Assembly: GCA_044433365.1 (NCBI GenBank)
Contig: JAWXTR010000013.1
Coordinates: 1-36,526 of the forward strand
Reading direction: 5' to 3'
Length of the DNA: 36,526 nucleotides
DNA from: CAMQVM01 sp044433365
GTDB taxonomy: Bacteria; Bacteroidota; Bacteroidia; Bacteroidales; Rikenellaceae
The notes beneath the pieces are model-generated. The model was not told where the DNA came from. It made no database searches and saw only the letters and a program-made list of their open reading frames with translations. Below, one piece after another: positions 15,122 to 23,360 of this stretch. Made by a program: the position numbers and the translations under genes. The first letter of the stretch is position 1, and the number at the start of each line of letters is the position of its first letter.

Positions 15122-16804
15122 ATGGCAGCAGAAGATAAGAAGATAATATTTTCGATGGTAGGTGTAAGCAAAACCTTTAACAACCAAAAAAAGGTTCTTA
15201 ATAACATCTATCTCTCATTTTTCTACGGTGCAAAAATCGGTATTATCGGTTTGAATGGCTCTGGTAAGTCGACACTTATGAAAATCATTGCTGGATTAGA
15301 AAAAAGCTACCAAGGTGAGGTGGTTTTTTCTCCAGGATATACTGTAGGCTACTTAGAGCAAGAGCCACAACTTGACAACTCAAAAACAGTTCGTGAAATT
15401 GTTGAGGAGGGTTGCAGTGATGTTGTTGCGCTTTTAAAAGAGTATGAAGAGGTTAACGCTAAGTTTATGGAGCCTATGAGCGATGATGAGATGAATAATC
15501 TTATTATGCGTCAAGGAGAGCTAACTGAGCTTATCGACCATAAAAATGGATGGGAGTTAGACCAAACTCTATCTCGTGCAATGGATGCGCTACGTTGTCC
15601 AGCTGCTGATGCCAAAGTGGAGCATCTATCGGGTGGTGAGCGTCGTAGGGTGGCTCTTTGTCGTCTGCTTCTTCAAGAGCCTGATGTGCTTCTACTCGAT
15701 GAGCCTACCAACCACCTTGATGCTGAGAGCATCGACTGGTTAGAGCAACATCTACAACAATACAAAGGTACGGTTATTGGCGTAACCCACGACCGCTACT
15801 TCTTAGACAACGTTGCAGGTTGGATTTTAGAGCTTGACCGTGGTGAGGGTATCCCGTGGGAGGGTAACTACTCTAGCTGGTTGGAGCAAAAAACTAACCG
15901 TATGGCTATGGAGGAGAAACAGGAGAGCAAACGTCGTAAGACTCTTGAGCGTGAGCTTGAGTGGGTGCGTATGGCTCCGAAAGCTCGTCAAGCTAAGAGC
16001 AAAGCTCGTCTTTCGGCCTATGATAAGATGCTTAATGAAGATTCAAGACAGAAAGAGGAGAAACTTGAGATATTTATCCCTAACGGTCCACGCCTTGGTG
16101 ATGTGGTGTTAAGTAGCGTTGGAGTGGGTAAAGCTTATGGCGAGCGTACTCTATACTCTGACCTTAACTTTACGCTTCCTCCTGCTGGTATTGTGGGTAT
16201 TATTGGTCCTAATGGTGCTGGTAAGACCACTCTTTTCCGTATGATTATGGGTCTGGAGACTCCAACTGAGGGTACATTCTCTGTAGGTGAGACTGTTAAG
16301 TTAGCTTATGTCGACCAACAACACTCTTCAATCGATCCAGAAAAGAGCGTTTATGAGGTGGTATCAGGTGGAGCCAATAATATAGTTTTAGGGGGCAAAA
16401 TGCTTAATGCTCGTGCCTACATCTCTCGTTTTAACTTTAGCGGTGCCGATCAAGAGAAAAAATGTGGAGTGCTTTCGGGTGGTGAGCGCAATCGCCTACA
16501 CCTTGCACTTGCTCTTAAAGAGGAGGGCAACGTACTTCTACTCGATGAGCCTACAAATGATATTGACGTAAATACTCTACGTGCTCTGGAAGAGGGTCTT
16601 GAAAACTTTGCAGGTTGTGCAGTGGTTATCTCCCACGACCGTTGGTTCTTAGACCGTATCGCAACTCATATTATCGCTTTTGAAGGCGATGGCAATGTTG
16701 TATTCTTCGAGGGAGGCTACACCGACTATGAAGAGAATAAGCGTAAACGCCTTGGCGACAATGCTGTTAAGAAAAGTCAATATAAAAAATTAATTGCAGA
16801 CTAA
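15122..16804 (+). CDS. ettA: Energy-dependent translational throttle protein EttA (ABC-F ATPase)
   Basis: This cytosolic ABC-F protein binds the ribosomal E site and gates the first elongation step according to ATP/ADP level. Two ABC cassettes lack membrane domains. The first has Walker A GLNGSGKS (43-50), signature LSGGERRRVAL (about 170) and LLLDEPTNHLD. The second has GPNGAGKTT (about 362), LSGGERNRL and LLLDEPTNDIDV. The linker (about 240-320) holds the arm and basic P-site tRNA-interaction motif typical of the group (RKTLERELEWVRMAPKARQ). The 560-aa length and motif wording fit EttA better than Uup, YheS or YbiT. It is flanked by family D elements on both sides. Confidence 0.93.
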   Translation: MAAEDKKIIFSMVGVSKTFNNQKKVLNNIYLSFFYGAKIGIIGLNGSGKSTLMKIIAGLEKSYQGEVVFSPGYTVGYLEQEPQLDNSKTVREIVEEGCSDVVALLKEYEEVNAKFMEPMSDDEMNNLIMRQGELTELIDHKNGWELDQTLSRAMDALRCPAADAKVEHLSGGERRRVALCRLLLQEPDVLLLDEPTNHLDAESIDWLEQHLQQYKGTVIGVTHDRYFLDNVAGWILELDRGEGIPWEGNYSSWLEQKTNRMAMEEKQESKRRKTLERELEWVRMAPKARQAKSKARLSAYDKMLNEDSRQKEEKLEIFIPNGPRLGDVVLSSVGVGKAYGERTLYSDLNFTLPPAGIVGIIGPNGAGKTTLFRMIMGLETPTEGTFSVGETVKLAYVDQQHSSIDPEKSVYEVVSGGANNIVLGGKMLNARAYISRFNFSGADQEKKCGVLSGGERNRLHLALALKEEGNVLLLDEPTNDIDVNTLRALEEGLENFAGCAVVISHDRWFLDRIATHIIAFEGDGNVVFFEGGYTDYEENKRKRLGDNAVKKSQYKKLIAD

Positions 16805-16805
16805 T

Positions 16806-16976
16806 TAAAGGGAATTTCTAAAATCTGACTTTCGGAGCTTATCCATTTTAAGGCTTCATCTTTGAATTTTGCAAATAAGGGTGGTAGGAGCCACTACAAC
16901 CCATATTTGCAAAATCCAAATCTATAGCCTTAAAAAGAATAATCTACCAAAATTCAGAATTTAGAACTCCCCTAAA
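16806..16976. repeat. Family D long element D7
   Basis: The ends AAAGGGAATTTCTAAAATCTGA and TCAGAATTTAGAACTCCCCT are inverted repeats. Inside is a nested palindrome: AAGGCT/AGCCTT, TTTTGCAAATA/TATTTGCAAAA, and an apical hairpin GGGTGGTAG/CTACAACCC around GAGCCA. D9 (28332-28501) has the same fold with changed bases. It sits 2 bp after the ettA stop, as a possible terminator. Confidence 0.8.
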
Positions 16977-17050
16977 TTCATAATTCATAATGCATAATTC
17001 ATAATTACGAATTATGCATTATGAATTATGAATTATGAATTATGAATTGA
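16977..17050. repeat. Family E palindrome E4 upstream of hisS
   Basis: Left arm AATTCATAATTCATAATGC…ATAATTC and right arm GAATTAT…GCATTATGAATTATGAATT form about 26 perfect base pairs around a short loop ATAATTAC. The right arm adds two more ATGAATT units and ends 5 bases before the hisS ATG, so the hairpin could affect translation initiation. Confidence 0.7.
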
Positions 17051-17054
17051 AAAA

Positions 17055-18416
17055 ATGGCACAAAAACCATCAATACCAAAAGGAACACGTGATTTCTCTC
17101 CAGAAGAGATGCTAAAACGTCGTTATATATTCAACACTCTACAGAGTGTATTTGTAAAATATGGTTATCTTCCTTTAGAGACTCCATCAATGGAAAATCT
17201 ATCCACTTTAATGGGTAAATATGGAGAAGAGGGTGATAAACTTCTATTTAAAGTGTTAAATTCAGGCGAATTTACTAATAAACTTTCTTCCTCAGACCTA
17301 GAGAGCAAAAGTAGTGCAGCTATTGCTACGCAAATTTGCGAAAAAGGGCTTCGTTACGACCTAACTGTCCCTTTTGCTCGCTACGTAGTGATGCACCAAG
17401 CCGAAATTTCATTCCCTTTCAAACGCTATCAAATTCAGCCTGTTTGGCGTGCTGATAGACCTCAAAAAGGGCGTTACCGTGAGTTTTTTCAGTGTGATGT
17501 CGATGTTGTAGGTAGTAATTCGCTTCTAAATGAGGTGGAGCTTATCCAGATGGTAAGCGAGGGATTTGCTGCACTTCGTATCAATGTAACACTAAAAATC
17601 AATAACCGTAAAATATTATATGGTATCGCTGAAACAATAGGACATGCCGACAAATTAATAGATATTACGGTTGCAATCGATAAATTAGATAAAATCGGTA
17701 TAGATGCTGTAAATAGTGAGCTTTTAGCTAAAGGAATCGACGAAAAAGGAGTTGAGGCTCTTCGTCCAATCTTAGAACTAGAGGGTACAAATAGCGAAAA
17801 ATTGGCAAAAATCGGTTCAATAATCTCTCAAAGCCAGGTGGGAATGAAAGGAGTCGAGGAGGTATCTACAATTCTAAATTATGCCCATAGCTTAGGTGTA
17901 GATATCGATCTTGAGCTAGATTTATCGCTTGCACGTGGTCTAAACTACTATACAGGTGCAATATTTGAGGTGAAAGCCAAAGATTATGCAATAGGTAGTA
18001 TTAGTGGTGGTGGTCGCTACGACGACTTAACTGGTGTTTTTGGCTTGAAAGGTGTATCGGGTGTAGGTATCTCGTTTGGTGCCGACCGTATCTATGATGT
18101 AATGAGTGCACTAGAGCTTTTCCCTTCCGAAACAAACCAATCTACAAAAGCAATTTTTATCAATTTTGGAGGTAAAGAGGAGCTTTGCTCTCTGCAACTG
18201 CTTTCGCAGCTTCGTAAAGCGGGCGTAGCTTCAGAAATCTATCCAGATAGTGCAAAAATGAAAAAACAGATGGATTATGCTAATCGTCGCAATATCCCTT
18301 ATGTTATTATTATAGGTGAAAATGAGCTAAACGAGCAAAAAGCAACAGTTAAAAATATGTTAACTGGTGAGCAAACTAGCGTTGAATTTGGTGCGATTGC
18401 TGATTTTTTAAATTAA
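17055..18416 (+). CDS. hisS: Histidine--tRNA ligase
   Basis: A class II synthetase charging tRNA-His. The 453-aa protein starts with PKGTRDFSPEEMLKR (motif 1 region), and has motif 2 RYQIQPVWRADRPQKGRYRE (about 124-143), the histidine-A signature GLNYYTGAIFEV (about 295) and SGGGRYDDL. The C-terminal anticodon-binding domain (about 360-450) contains YANRRNIPYVIIIGENE. The family usually has 420-430 residues; the extra length is in an insert around residues 70-100 (NKLSSSDLESKSSAA), as in other Bacteroidota. The ATG lies just after repeat E4, with no Shine-Dalgarno. Confidence 0.97.
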   Translation: MAQKPSIPKGTRDFSPEEMLKRRYIFNTLQSVFVKYGYLPLETPSMENLSTLMGKYGEEGDKLLFKVLNSGEFTNKLSSSDLESKSSAAIATQICEKGLRYDLTVPFARYVVMHQAEISFPFKRYQIQPVWRADRPQKGRYREFFQCDVDVVGSNSLLNEVELIQMVSEGFAALRINVTLKINNRKILYGIAETIGHADKLIDITVAIDKLDKIGIDAVNSELLAKGIDEKGVEALRPILELEGTNSEKLAKIGSIISQSQVGMKGVEEVSTILNYAHSLGVDIDLELDLSLARGLNYYTGAIFEVKAKDYAIGSISGGGRYDDLTGVFGLKGVSGVGISFGADRIYDVMSALELFPSETNQSTKAIFINFGGKEELCSLQLLSQLRKAGVASEIYPDSAKMKKQMDYANRRNIPYVIIIGENELNEQKATVKNMLTGEQTSVEFGAIADFLN

Positions 18417-18758
18417 TGGGCTTTTTTAAAAAATATAACATGCTACTTATATTGGATCATTTGCAAAACTTCTATTAAGTTAACTTACAAATAGTTTTGC
18501 GAATGACCCTAGAAAAAGTAACAAAAACACGCCTTCATCGCTCTTCGAGACGATGAGCGCACAATTTTTTTCAAAAATTGTGAGGGAGATTCGCAAAAGG
18601 GGTTTTGAGAATCTCCCTTTTGATATTTTTTCAAGCAAATTCCTGTAGAATTGCAGTATAAAAAAATCATTAATTTTGAAGTGAAGTTGTAGTGCACTAG
18701 GGTTAATTCTAAGCTTTTTGCTTTATTTGCGAATTTCCCTAACTAATAACTTAATAAT
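18417..18758 (+). repeat. Gene-free stretch with family C element C3 (core 18522-18620)
   Basis: The core carries TCATCGCTC/GAG-A-CGATGA (about 18535-18556), CACAATTTTT/AAAAATTGTG, and GGGAGATTC/GAATCTCCC (18584-18592 with 18609-18617). Its stems differ from C1 but pair fully. A further hairpin GGATCATTTGCAAAACT/AGTTTTGCGAATGACC (about 18453-18510) lies on its left. It follows hisS and may terminate it. No gene was seen. Confidence 0.75.
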
Positions 18759-18940
18759 ATGAATAAAGGTTTGAAATTTTCGAGCTATTTTTACAATCTG
18801 AGTTATAAAAAAATAACTTTTGTTAATGCTTTTTTAAAAAAAGCACGCCCTTTGGGCTGGCAAAAATCGTTCGTTTCCACTCACGGCTTCGCTCCGCTCG
18901 CAAAAAGCGGAAGAAGGTTTTTCATGCCCTTTATTGGCAT
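18759..18940 (+). mobile_element. Family B element B2
   Basis: Left end ATGAATAAAGGTTTGAAATTTT, right end CCCTTTATTGGCAT. Internal hairpins AGTTATaaaaAATAACT, GCTTTTTT/AAAAAAGC, CGCCCTTTGGGC and the CTTCGCTCCGCTCGC block are shared with the other B copies. A 63-codon open frame spans it but is not a gene. Its right end meets the stop codon of the DUF4143 remnant. Confidence 0.8.
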
Positions 18941-19510
18941 TAATAATTAAGTCCAACAACCCAAAGAGGAATAGTGTTCAAGTAGCCAAACTCTATATCA
19001 TCTTTGACAACATATCCCCTCTGCACACCCTCAAGCTGCTTTAGCCCTTTACTATTTCCTCCAACCTCAAAGTCAATATCACCTATCTTTAAATCAACTA
19101 CTTTAGATGTAATAACATCATTATTGACACGTAGCTGATTCATAAAGAAGGTCTCTTTCACATTGCCTATATTAGCACCCTGAGATGCAAGAGTATAGAT
19201 TAATGATGTATTGTCGAGATATATCTTGTCAATCTTACCAAGACCTTTTATTCTACCAGTAGCATCTCGAAGTTGAGAGATAAGACCAGCCTCCTCGATA
19301 TATAATAGATAATCGGCAATGCTATTTCTACTCGCTGAGACCGATGTGGCAATACTACTCCATTAGGTTTGAATGGTACACTGCGAGAGATTATCGAGAG
19401 CAACTGTTTTAGTTTCCTTGCAGTCGAGACGTTCATCCCTCCATATAGCGGAATATCGGTTTCGATAGTTTGATTTATTACTTGGTATAATCGAACGGCG
19501 AAGTCGCTCT
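18940..19510 (-). pseudogene. Decayed 3' part of an AAA ATPase with DUF4143-type C-terminal domain
   Basis: Only the C-terminal half of this protein family can be read, in two frames. Upstream piece (about 19363-19499): AVRLYQVINQTIETDIPLYG, then MNVSTARKLKQLLSIISRSV, then PFKPN. It then shifts frame near 19360 to SSIATSVSASRNSIADYLLY, EEAGLISQLRDATG, GLGKIDKIYLDNTSLIYTLA, GNVKETFFMNQLRVNND and SKVVDLKIGDIDFEVGG, ending GYLNTIPLW…GLNY at the stop 18940-18942. A second break near 19500 (EVERLR in another frame) and a stop precede it. The ATPase half with its Walker motifs is absent. This matches my memory of the DUF4143 winged-helix/nuclease-like region. The stop lies against element B2. Confidence 0.85.
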
Positions 19511-19734
19511 ACTTCTGCAACGATAATAATTTTTGCTCAACAAAAGAACATTTTTACAAATAATTTGCTCTCCGACAGAGCAATTTTGCTATTATGGGGA
19601 TTATTTTACTTCTATCACGAAATGTCGCAGCATCTCAACTGAAAATCTACTAGTTGGTGCGGAATTTCGTAATTCGTAATTAAGGCTTATTCTAAAGAAT
19701 CAATTTACTGAATTTAACTAGATAATCAACAAAT
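19511..19734. other. Gap with a 7-bp-stem hairpin, no gene
   Basis: TTGCTCT-CCGAC-AGAGCAA (about 19564-19582) followed by TTTTG is terminator-like. The rest is AT-rich and non-coding as far as I can see. It lies between the DUF4143 remnant and the tail of the large AAA gene. Confidence 0.4.
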
Positions 19735-22261
19735 TTAAAATCCTATTTTAGCTCTTTTTCCAGACTCTATGGTCGCAAATTTTGCCACCATTTCTGCTGA
19801 AATTTCTGTCGTTTCTGCTCCAAACGTCGAGCTAATTGCCTGAGCTAATTGGGTCATTGTACGAGCATTTGCATCGTTGTTAGAGTTGTTTGACATTTTT
19901 GTAATATAGCCTCTCATTATCTGCTCTGCATCATAGAGTAGAGTTAAATGTTGTTTACTCAGCTGTTGCGATAAAATCTCTAAAAGCTCATCTACAGTGT
20001 AATCCTCAAAAATAAGAGTCTGGTCAAAATTATTTATCCCTATCTGATTAAGACTTTTTGCTAAAGTTGCTATCTTTCGTCTTACACTCCTTGCGAATAA
20101 TAGCCTTAATGGCATCTTTTGCTGCACTTGTCATCGTAAGGTTATTATTCTGGACAACAATATCTGCAATCTCTAACAGTTCATTCTCATTATAATCTTC
20201 AAAGTGAAATTTATAAGGGAAACGACCTCTAATACCAGGATTTAAGTTTATCAACTGCTCCATCTCTTTAGGATAGCCAGCCATAATAACAATCATATTT
20301 GTAGACTCTTTACCGAGAGTATCAAGCAAAGTTTCAATAGCAATTTTACCAAAATCCCTCTCACTTACATTAAATAGAGTGTAGGCTTCATCGATAAAAA
20401 GAATATTGCCTTGCGCTGTAGCAATCAGGTTTTTCATCTTTTCCTCAGTCTCCCCAATTACACTGCCAATCATATCGGCACGACTCACCTTTATCACATT
20501 TCCAACTGAGAGAATCCCCATAGAGTGGTAAATATCGCCCAAATAGTCAGCAACGCTAGTTTTGCCTGTCCCTGGATTACCTGTAAATATCATGTGTAGA
20601 GGTGGGATTGAGGTGTTAATGCTGTTATCTCGACGAGCACGTACAAAACGAATATAACTAAGGTGGCTACTAATTTTTTTCTTTAATTCACCCAGTCCAA
20701 CCATACTATTTAGCTTTTCGATAGCTTTGACCGCATTTTCTTGCTCAGCATAGTAGTTTGGAATTTCGATAGCCTCAATGGTTGTAAGCATATCGAGCGA
20801 TACAGAGAAACTCTCTTGCGACATTATTCTCTCAGCCATTGCAGGTTGTACTTCCGCTTCGAGTAGGTTGATTACATAGCGTGCATTTCCAAAATTCTCA
20901 TCTCTCAGAGCGTAAGCATTTGCCACAACCGACTCAAAATATCTTCGTGCCTCATCAGTAAAATTATAGCAATTTTTTTCTAACCAAATATCGGCAACTT
21001 GCATCAACTCCTCTACATTATAGTCTTTAAAATGGATAACCTTTAAACGAGAACGCAGACCAGGGTTTTTACTCAAAAATTTCTCCATCTGCTGAGTGTA
21101 ACCAGCAAAAATAACCATCCAATCTCGTTTCGACTCATTCGACATCTCACCAAGAAGCGTTGAAATAATGAGCTTACCCGGGTCGTTTCGATGCTCAGTT
21201 ACTATATCGTAAGCCTCATCAATAAACAATACACCTCCTGCACTCTGCTCAATAGCTTGATTTACCAACTCTCCCTCACTACCCCAATTTTGACCAGAAA
21301 GTGTGGAGCGATCACGAACCAAAACATCGCCACTACTCAACACTCCAATCTCTTTATATATCTGACCAAGCAGCTTAGCAACAGTTGTTTTACCAGTACC
21401 GGGGTTTCCCAAAAAGGCTAAGTGTAGTTGTTGGCTAGAAAGGGGTAGATTTTGCTCTTTTCGTAGCTTATCCATACTAGTTCGTGCAATTAGCTTACTA
21501 AGCTGTTTTTTCACCTCAGTAAGACCAATCATACCATTTAATCTCTTCATATTTTCACTACCCATATAGCTATTCAAGGTTGTCATCTTCATACCCGACA
21601 ACCCCTGTTGCACCAGCGATAGCAGCTTAGAGCATTGCAAATCACGCTCACCAATGGTTACAGCTGTTTTTGCTATTAATTGGTCGCAATGATAGATTAA
21701 TATTTGGTAGGTGCCTTTTTTCCAAATCTCCTCTTTTATTTCACACCAAAAATTTAAATCTTCATCTCTAACTAAACAGCCACTAGTCTCATTTTCGTAG
21801 ACATACTCTCCATTACTGTCAACTATCACTAAAGTAAATTGATAATCGATATAAGCATTAGATATATTCTTAAAAACTGCCATTAAAAATATACCTGATA
21901 AATTGTTGATATCGTATACTATTTGGTCAGGGCGTGCAACATAGCCATCCATACCCAACATTATATCATCACTATTGACTCTTGTTAGAGAAAATCCAAT
22001 CAATTCTATCTCATTTTTTACATTTTCTTGAGGTTCGACTATCGATATAGACCTAGTTGTAATCATTTTTTTCGGACCTTCAATGTGGAAGTAGTTGTCT
22101 TGAGCGGTCAAAGATTTTATTGGTATACAAAATCTTTTTTTTGTTTGACCTTTTAACAAACATTCATCAATTTCTACAGTTTTTTTGCCAGAGGAGCATA
22201 TATTTACCTTAACATTAACATCCACCAAAGGAGGCTCTTTCAAGTTGATATCAACCACCAA
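19735..22261 (-). pseudogene. Tandem CbbX/SpoVK-type AAA+ ATPase, frameshifted and probably internally deleted near its 3' end
   Basis: The main frame (20048-22261) encodes 737 aa. Residues 1-210 are an unrecognised, probably beta-rich domain. AAA module 1 has Walker A GNPGTGKT (285-292), Walker B LFIDEAYD (345-352), NPGLRSR and a lid with NFGNARYV. Module 2 has GNPGTGKT (561-568), LFIDEAYT (621-628) and NPGIRGRF (674-681). The frame ends abruptly in the second lid (KDSNFSKKS). A +1 shift inside the run GCAAAAAG (about 20055) joins it to the frame ending at 19735: LNQIGINNFDQTLIFEDY, DELLEILSQQL, NANARTM. That tail aligns with the post-Walker part of a third AAA module without its ATP site. 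The start is TTG or GTG; no ATG exists before the upstream stop. Such proteins act as remodelling ATPases, but the partner here is unknown. It may still yield a two-module protein. Confidence 0.8.
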
Positions 22262-22542
22262 TATTTTGTCGTGAATTGGCGAAAATAGGATATTATGGTG
22301 GGTTTTATCTTATCTATATCTTCATCTTTAAGTAGTGTAAAATAATTATTGGTGTGTTTTTAATAGTGCTATTGGAAATGAGATTTTTTGCTATTGAATT
22401 GAAAATATAGTGGTTCTACATTGAAATTTAATAGTGAAAAATATCGCTCCAAAAGTGCTGTTAAAATATGGCAATAATTGTTTTACACTACTTAGATGTA
22501 TCATTCACGGGCAAATTCTAAAAAAGGGTTTTCCGAATTTGC
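22262..22542. other. Gap upstream of the AAA gene holding element A4 and the merR terminator
   Basis: This 281-bp gap between the AAA gene and merR is filled by family A copy A4 (22329-22494) and the hairpin after merR (22510-22543). No promoter was recognised for the AAA gene. The frame of the AAA gene stays open for 16 codons upstream of the TTG, up to a stop at 22310. Confidence 0.6.
22329..22494. repeat. Family A copy A4, isolated and complete
   Basis: TAAGTAGTGTAAAATAATTATT at the left and AATAATTGTTTTACACTACTTA at the right are inverted repeats. The symmetry extends outward with CATCTT and AGATG flanks and inward through GATTTTTTGCTATTGAATTG and ATTTAATAGTGAAAAAT. The whole 166 bp can fold into one hairpin with tip TGGT. 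It is the only single copy here not in the tandem array. Confidence 0.9.
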
Positions 22543-22543
22543 C
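22510..22543 (-). terminator. Hairpin at the merR stop, related to family C stem 4
   Basis: GGCAAATTC (22510-22518) pairs with GAATTTGCC (22535-22543). The stop codon TAG of merR is the TAG that starts AAAAAATAGGCAAATTC on the minus strand. C1 has AAAATAGGCGGATTC in the same place, with a different but fully paired stem. Confidence 0.7.
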
Positions 22544-22920
22544 TATTTTTTTCCACTATAAACCACAGATTCACCACTTACCTCACTATCTAACTGCTCA
22601 AGTACACTACTGAGCTGCGCCTTAATTGAGAGTAGACGTTCGGTTACTTGTGAATTGCGGCGAAGGTGGTTTTCTGAAATTCCAATCTCCTTAACTGCAC
22701 TGCTGACTTTTAGCCCTTTTATCTTTACAAGGTTGTATATAACCTTCACAATCTCAATATCTTCGGGTGTAAAAAGTCTATTACCCTTTCTATTGCGATA
22801 GGGATGGAGTGTAGGAAATTGCTTCTCCCACGAACGTAGTTGTGACTGGTTTACATCAAACATATCTGCAACTTCGCTAATGGTATAGAAAATTTTTTTA
22901 TCTTTTTCTTCGTTTTTCAC
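22543..22920 (-). CDS. MerR-family transcriptional regulator
   Basis: The 125-aa protein has an N-terminal winged-helix MerR DNA-binding domain (about 10-80): FYTISEVADMFDVNQSQLRS, then EKQFPTLHPYRNRKGNRLFT, PEDIEIVKVIYNLVKIKG. The short C-terminal part (about 85-125) is helical and holds no cysteine cluster or ligand domain, so the signal is unknown; it may only dimerise. It is divergent from the riboflavin kinase gene, with overlapping promoter matches, and might control it or itself. The C-terminus VYSGKK runs straight into the repeat hairpin that carries its stop. Confidence 0.88.
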   Translation of the reverse strand: MKNEEKDKKIFYTISEVADMFDVNQSQLRSWEKQFPTLHPYRNRKGNRLFTPEDIEIVKVIYNLVKIKGLKVSSAVKEIGISENHLRRNSQVTERLLSIKAQLSSVLEQLDSEVSGESVVYSGKK

Positions 22921-22931
22921 ACTAAAAAGGT

Positions 22932-22939
22932 TAATTTTG
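22932..22939 (+). promoter_or_regulatory. Candidate -7 element for the riboflavin kinase gene
   Basis: TAATTTTG matches TAnnTTTG on the plus strand, 24 bp before the ATG at 22963. It lies 5 bp from the opposing element at 22945-22952. No good -33 TTG is visible (TTCGTTTTT near 22908 is the nearest). Confidence 0.45.
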
Positions 22940-22944
22940 CCTTA

Positions 22945-22952
22945 CAAAGTTA
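22945..22952 (-). promoter_or_regulatory. Candidate -7 element for merR
   Basis: TAACTTTG on the minus strand matches TAnnTTTG, 24 bp before the merR ATG at 22920. The same octamer is used before the M23 operon. A TTTG (22967-22970, complement) is upstream, but the 14-bp spacing is shorter than the usual 19-22. Confidence 0.45.
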
Positions 22953-22962
22953 AACAAATATA

Positions 22963-23346
22963 ATGACAAAAAAAATAGTTAAAGGAAAAGTTATACATGG
23001 GCGCAAACTAGGACGTGAATTGGGTTTTCCAACAGCAAATATAGAAACTGACAAAGAGCACGATATTGAAATAGGCGTATGGCTTGTTAAAGTGGCTTTT
23101 GAGGGTGAAAAATATTGGGGAATCGCAAATATTGGTAAACGTCCAACCGTTGAAAAAGAGGATATTAAATCGGTTTTAGAGGTAAATATTTTCGATTTTT
23201 CAAAAGATTTATACGAAAATAGCATTGAGGTGGAATTTGTAAGCTATTTGCGTCCAGAAAAGAAATTTTCTTCATTAAATGAGTTAAAAAAAGGTATTAA
23301 TGAGGATATTTTGCTAGCGCAAAAGTTGATTAAGGGGAACTTTTAA
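22963..23346 (+). CDS. Standalone riboflavin kinase (flavokinase) domain protein
   Basis: Phosphorylates riboflavin to FMN. At 127 aa this is only the flavokinase half of the usual bifunctional bacterial RibF; the N-terminal FMN adenylyltransferase domain is missing. Visible family motifs are KGKVIHGRKLGRELGFPTAN (metal/ATP PTAN at 23-26), WGIANIGKRPT (52-62), LEVNIFDFSKDLY with the probable catalytic E73, and a final FVSYLRPEKKFSSLNELK. There is no room for another domain upstream: the promoter and ATG are close, and merR is divergent. A second, complete ribF elsewhere would make this a paralogue; otherwise FAD synthesis must be done by another enzyme. Nif3 follows 14 bp downstream. Confidence 0.85.
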   Translation: MTKKIVKGKVIHGRKLGRELGFPTANIETDKEHDIEIGVWLVKVAFEGEKYWGIANIGKRPTVEKEDIKSVLEVNIFDFSKDLYENSIEVEFVSYLRPEKKFSSLNELKKGINEDILLAQKLIKGNF

Positions 23347-23360
23347 AGATTAAATAAATT

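Noticed and set aside
18759..18950. A 63-codon open frame on the plus strand
   Set aside because: It lies wholly within family B element B2; the same frame is broken in B1, B3 and B4, so it is not a gene.
20048..20127. Separate 130-aa gene starting at 20127
   Set aside because: Its first ~25 codons are the other frame of the larger AAA gene, and the rest aligns with AAA module tails. It is the displaced 3' part, not an independent gene.
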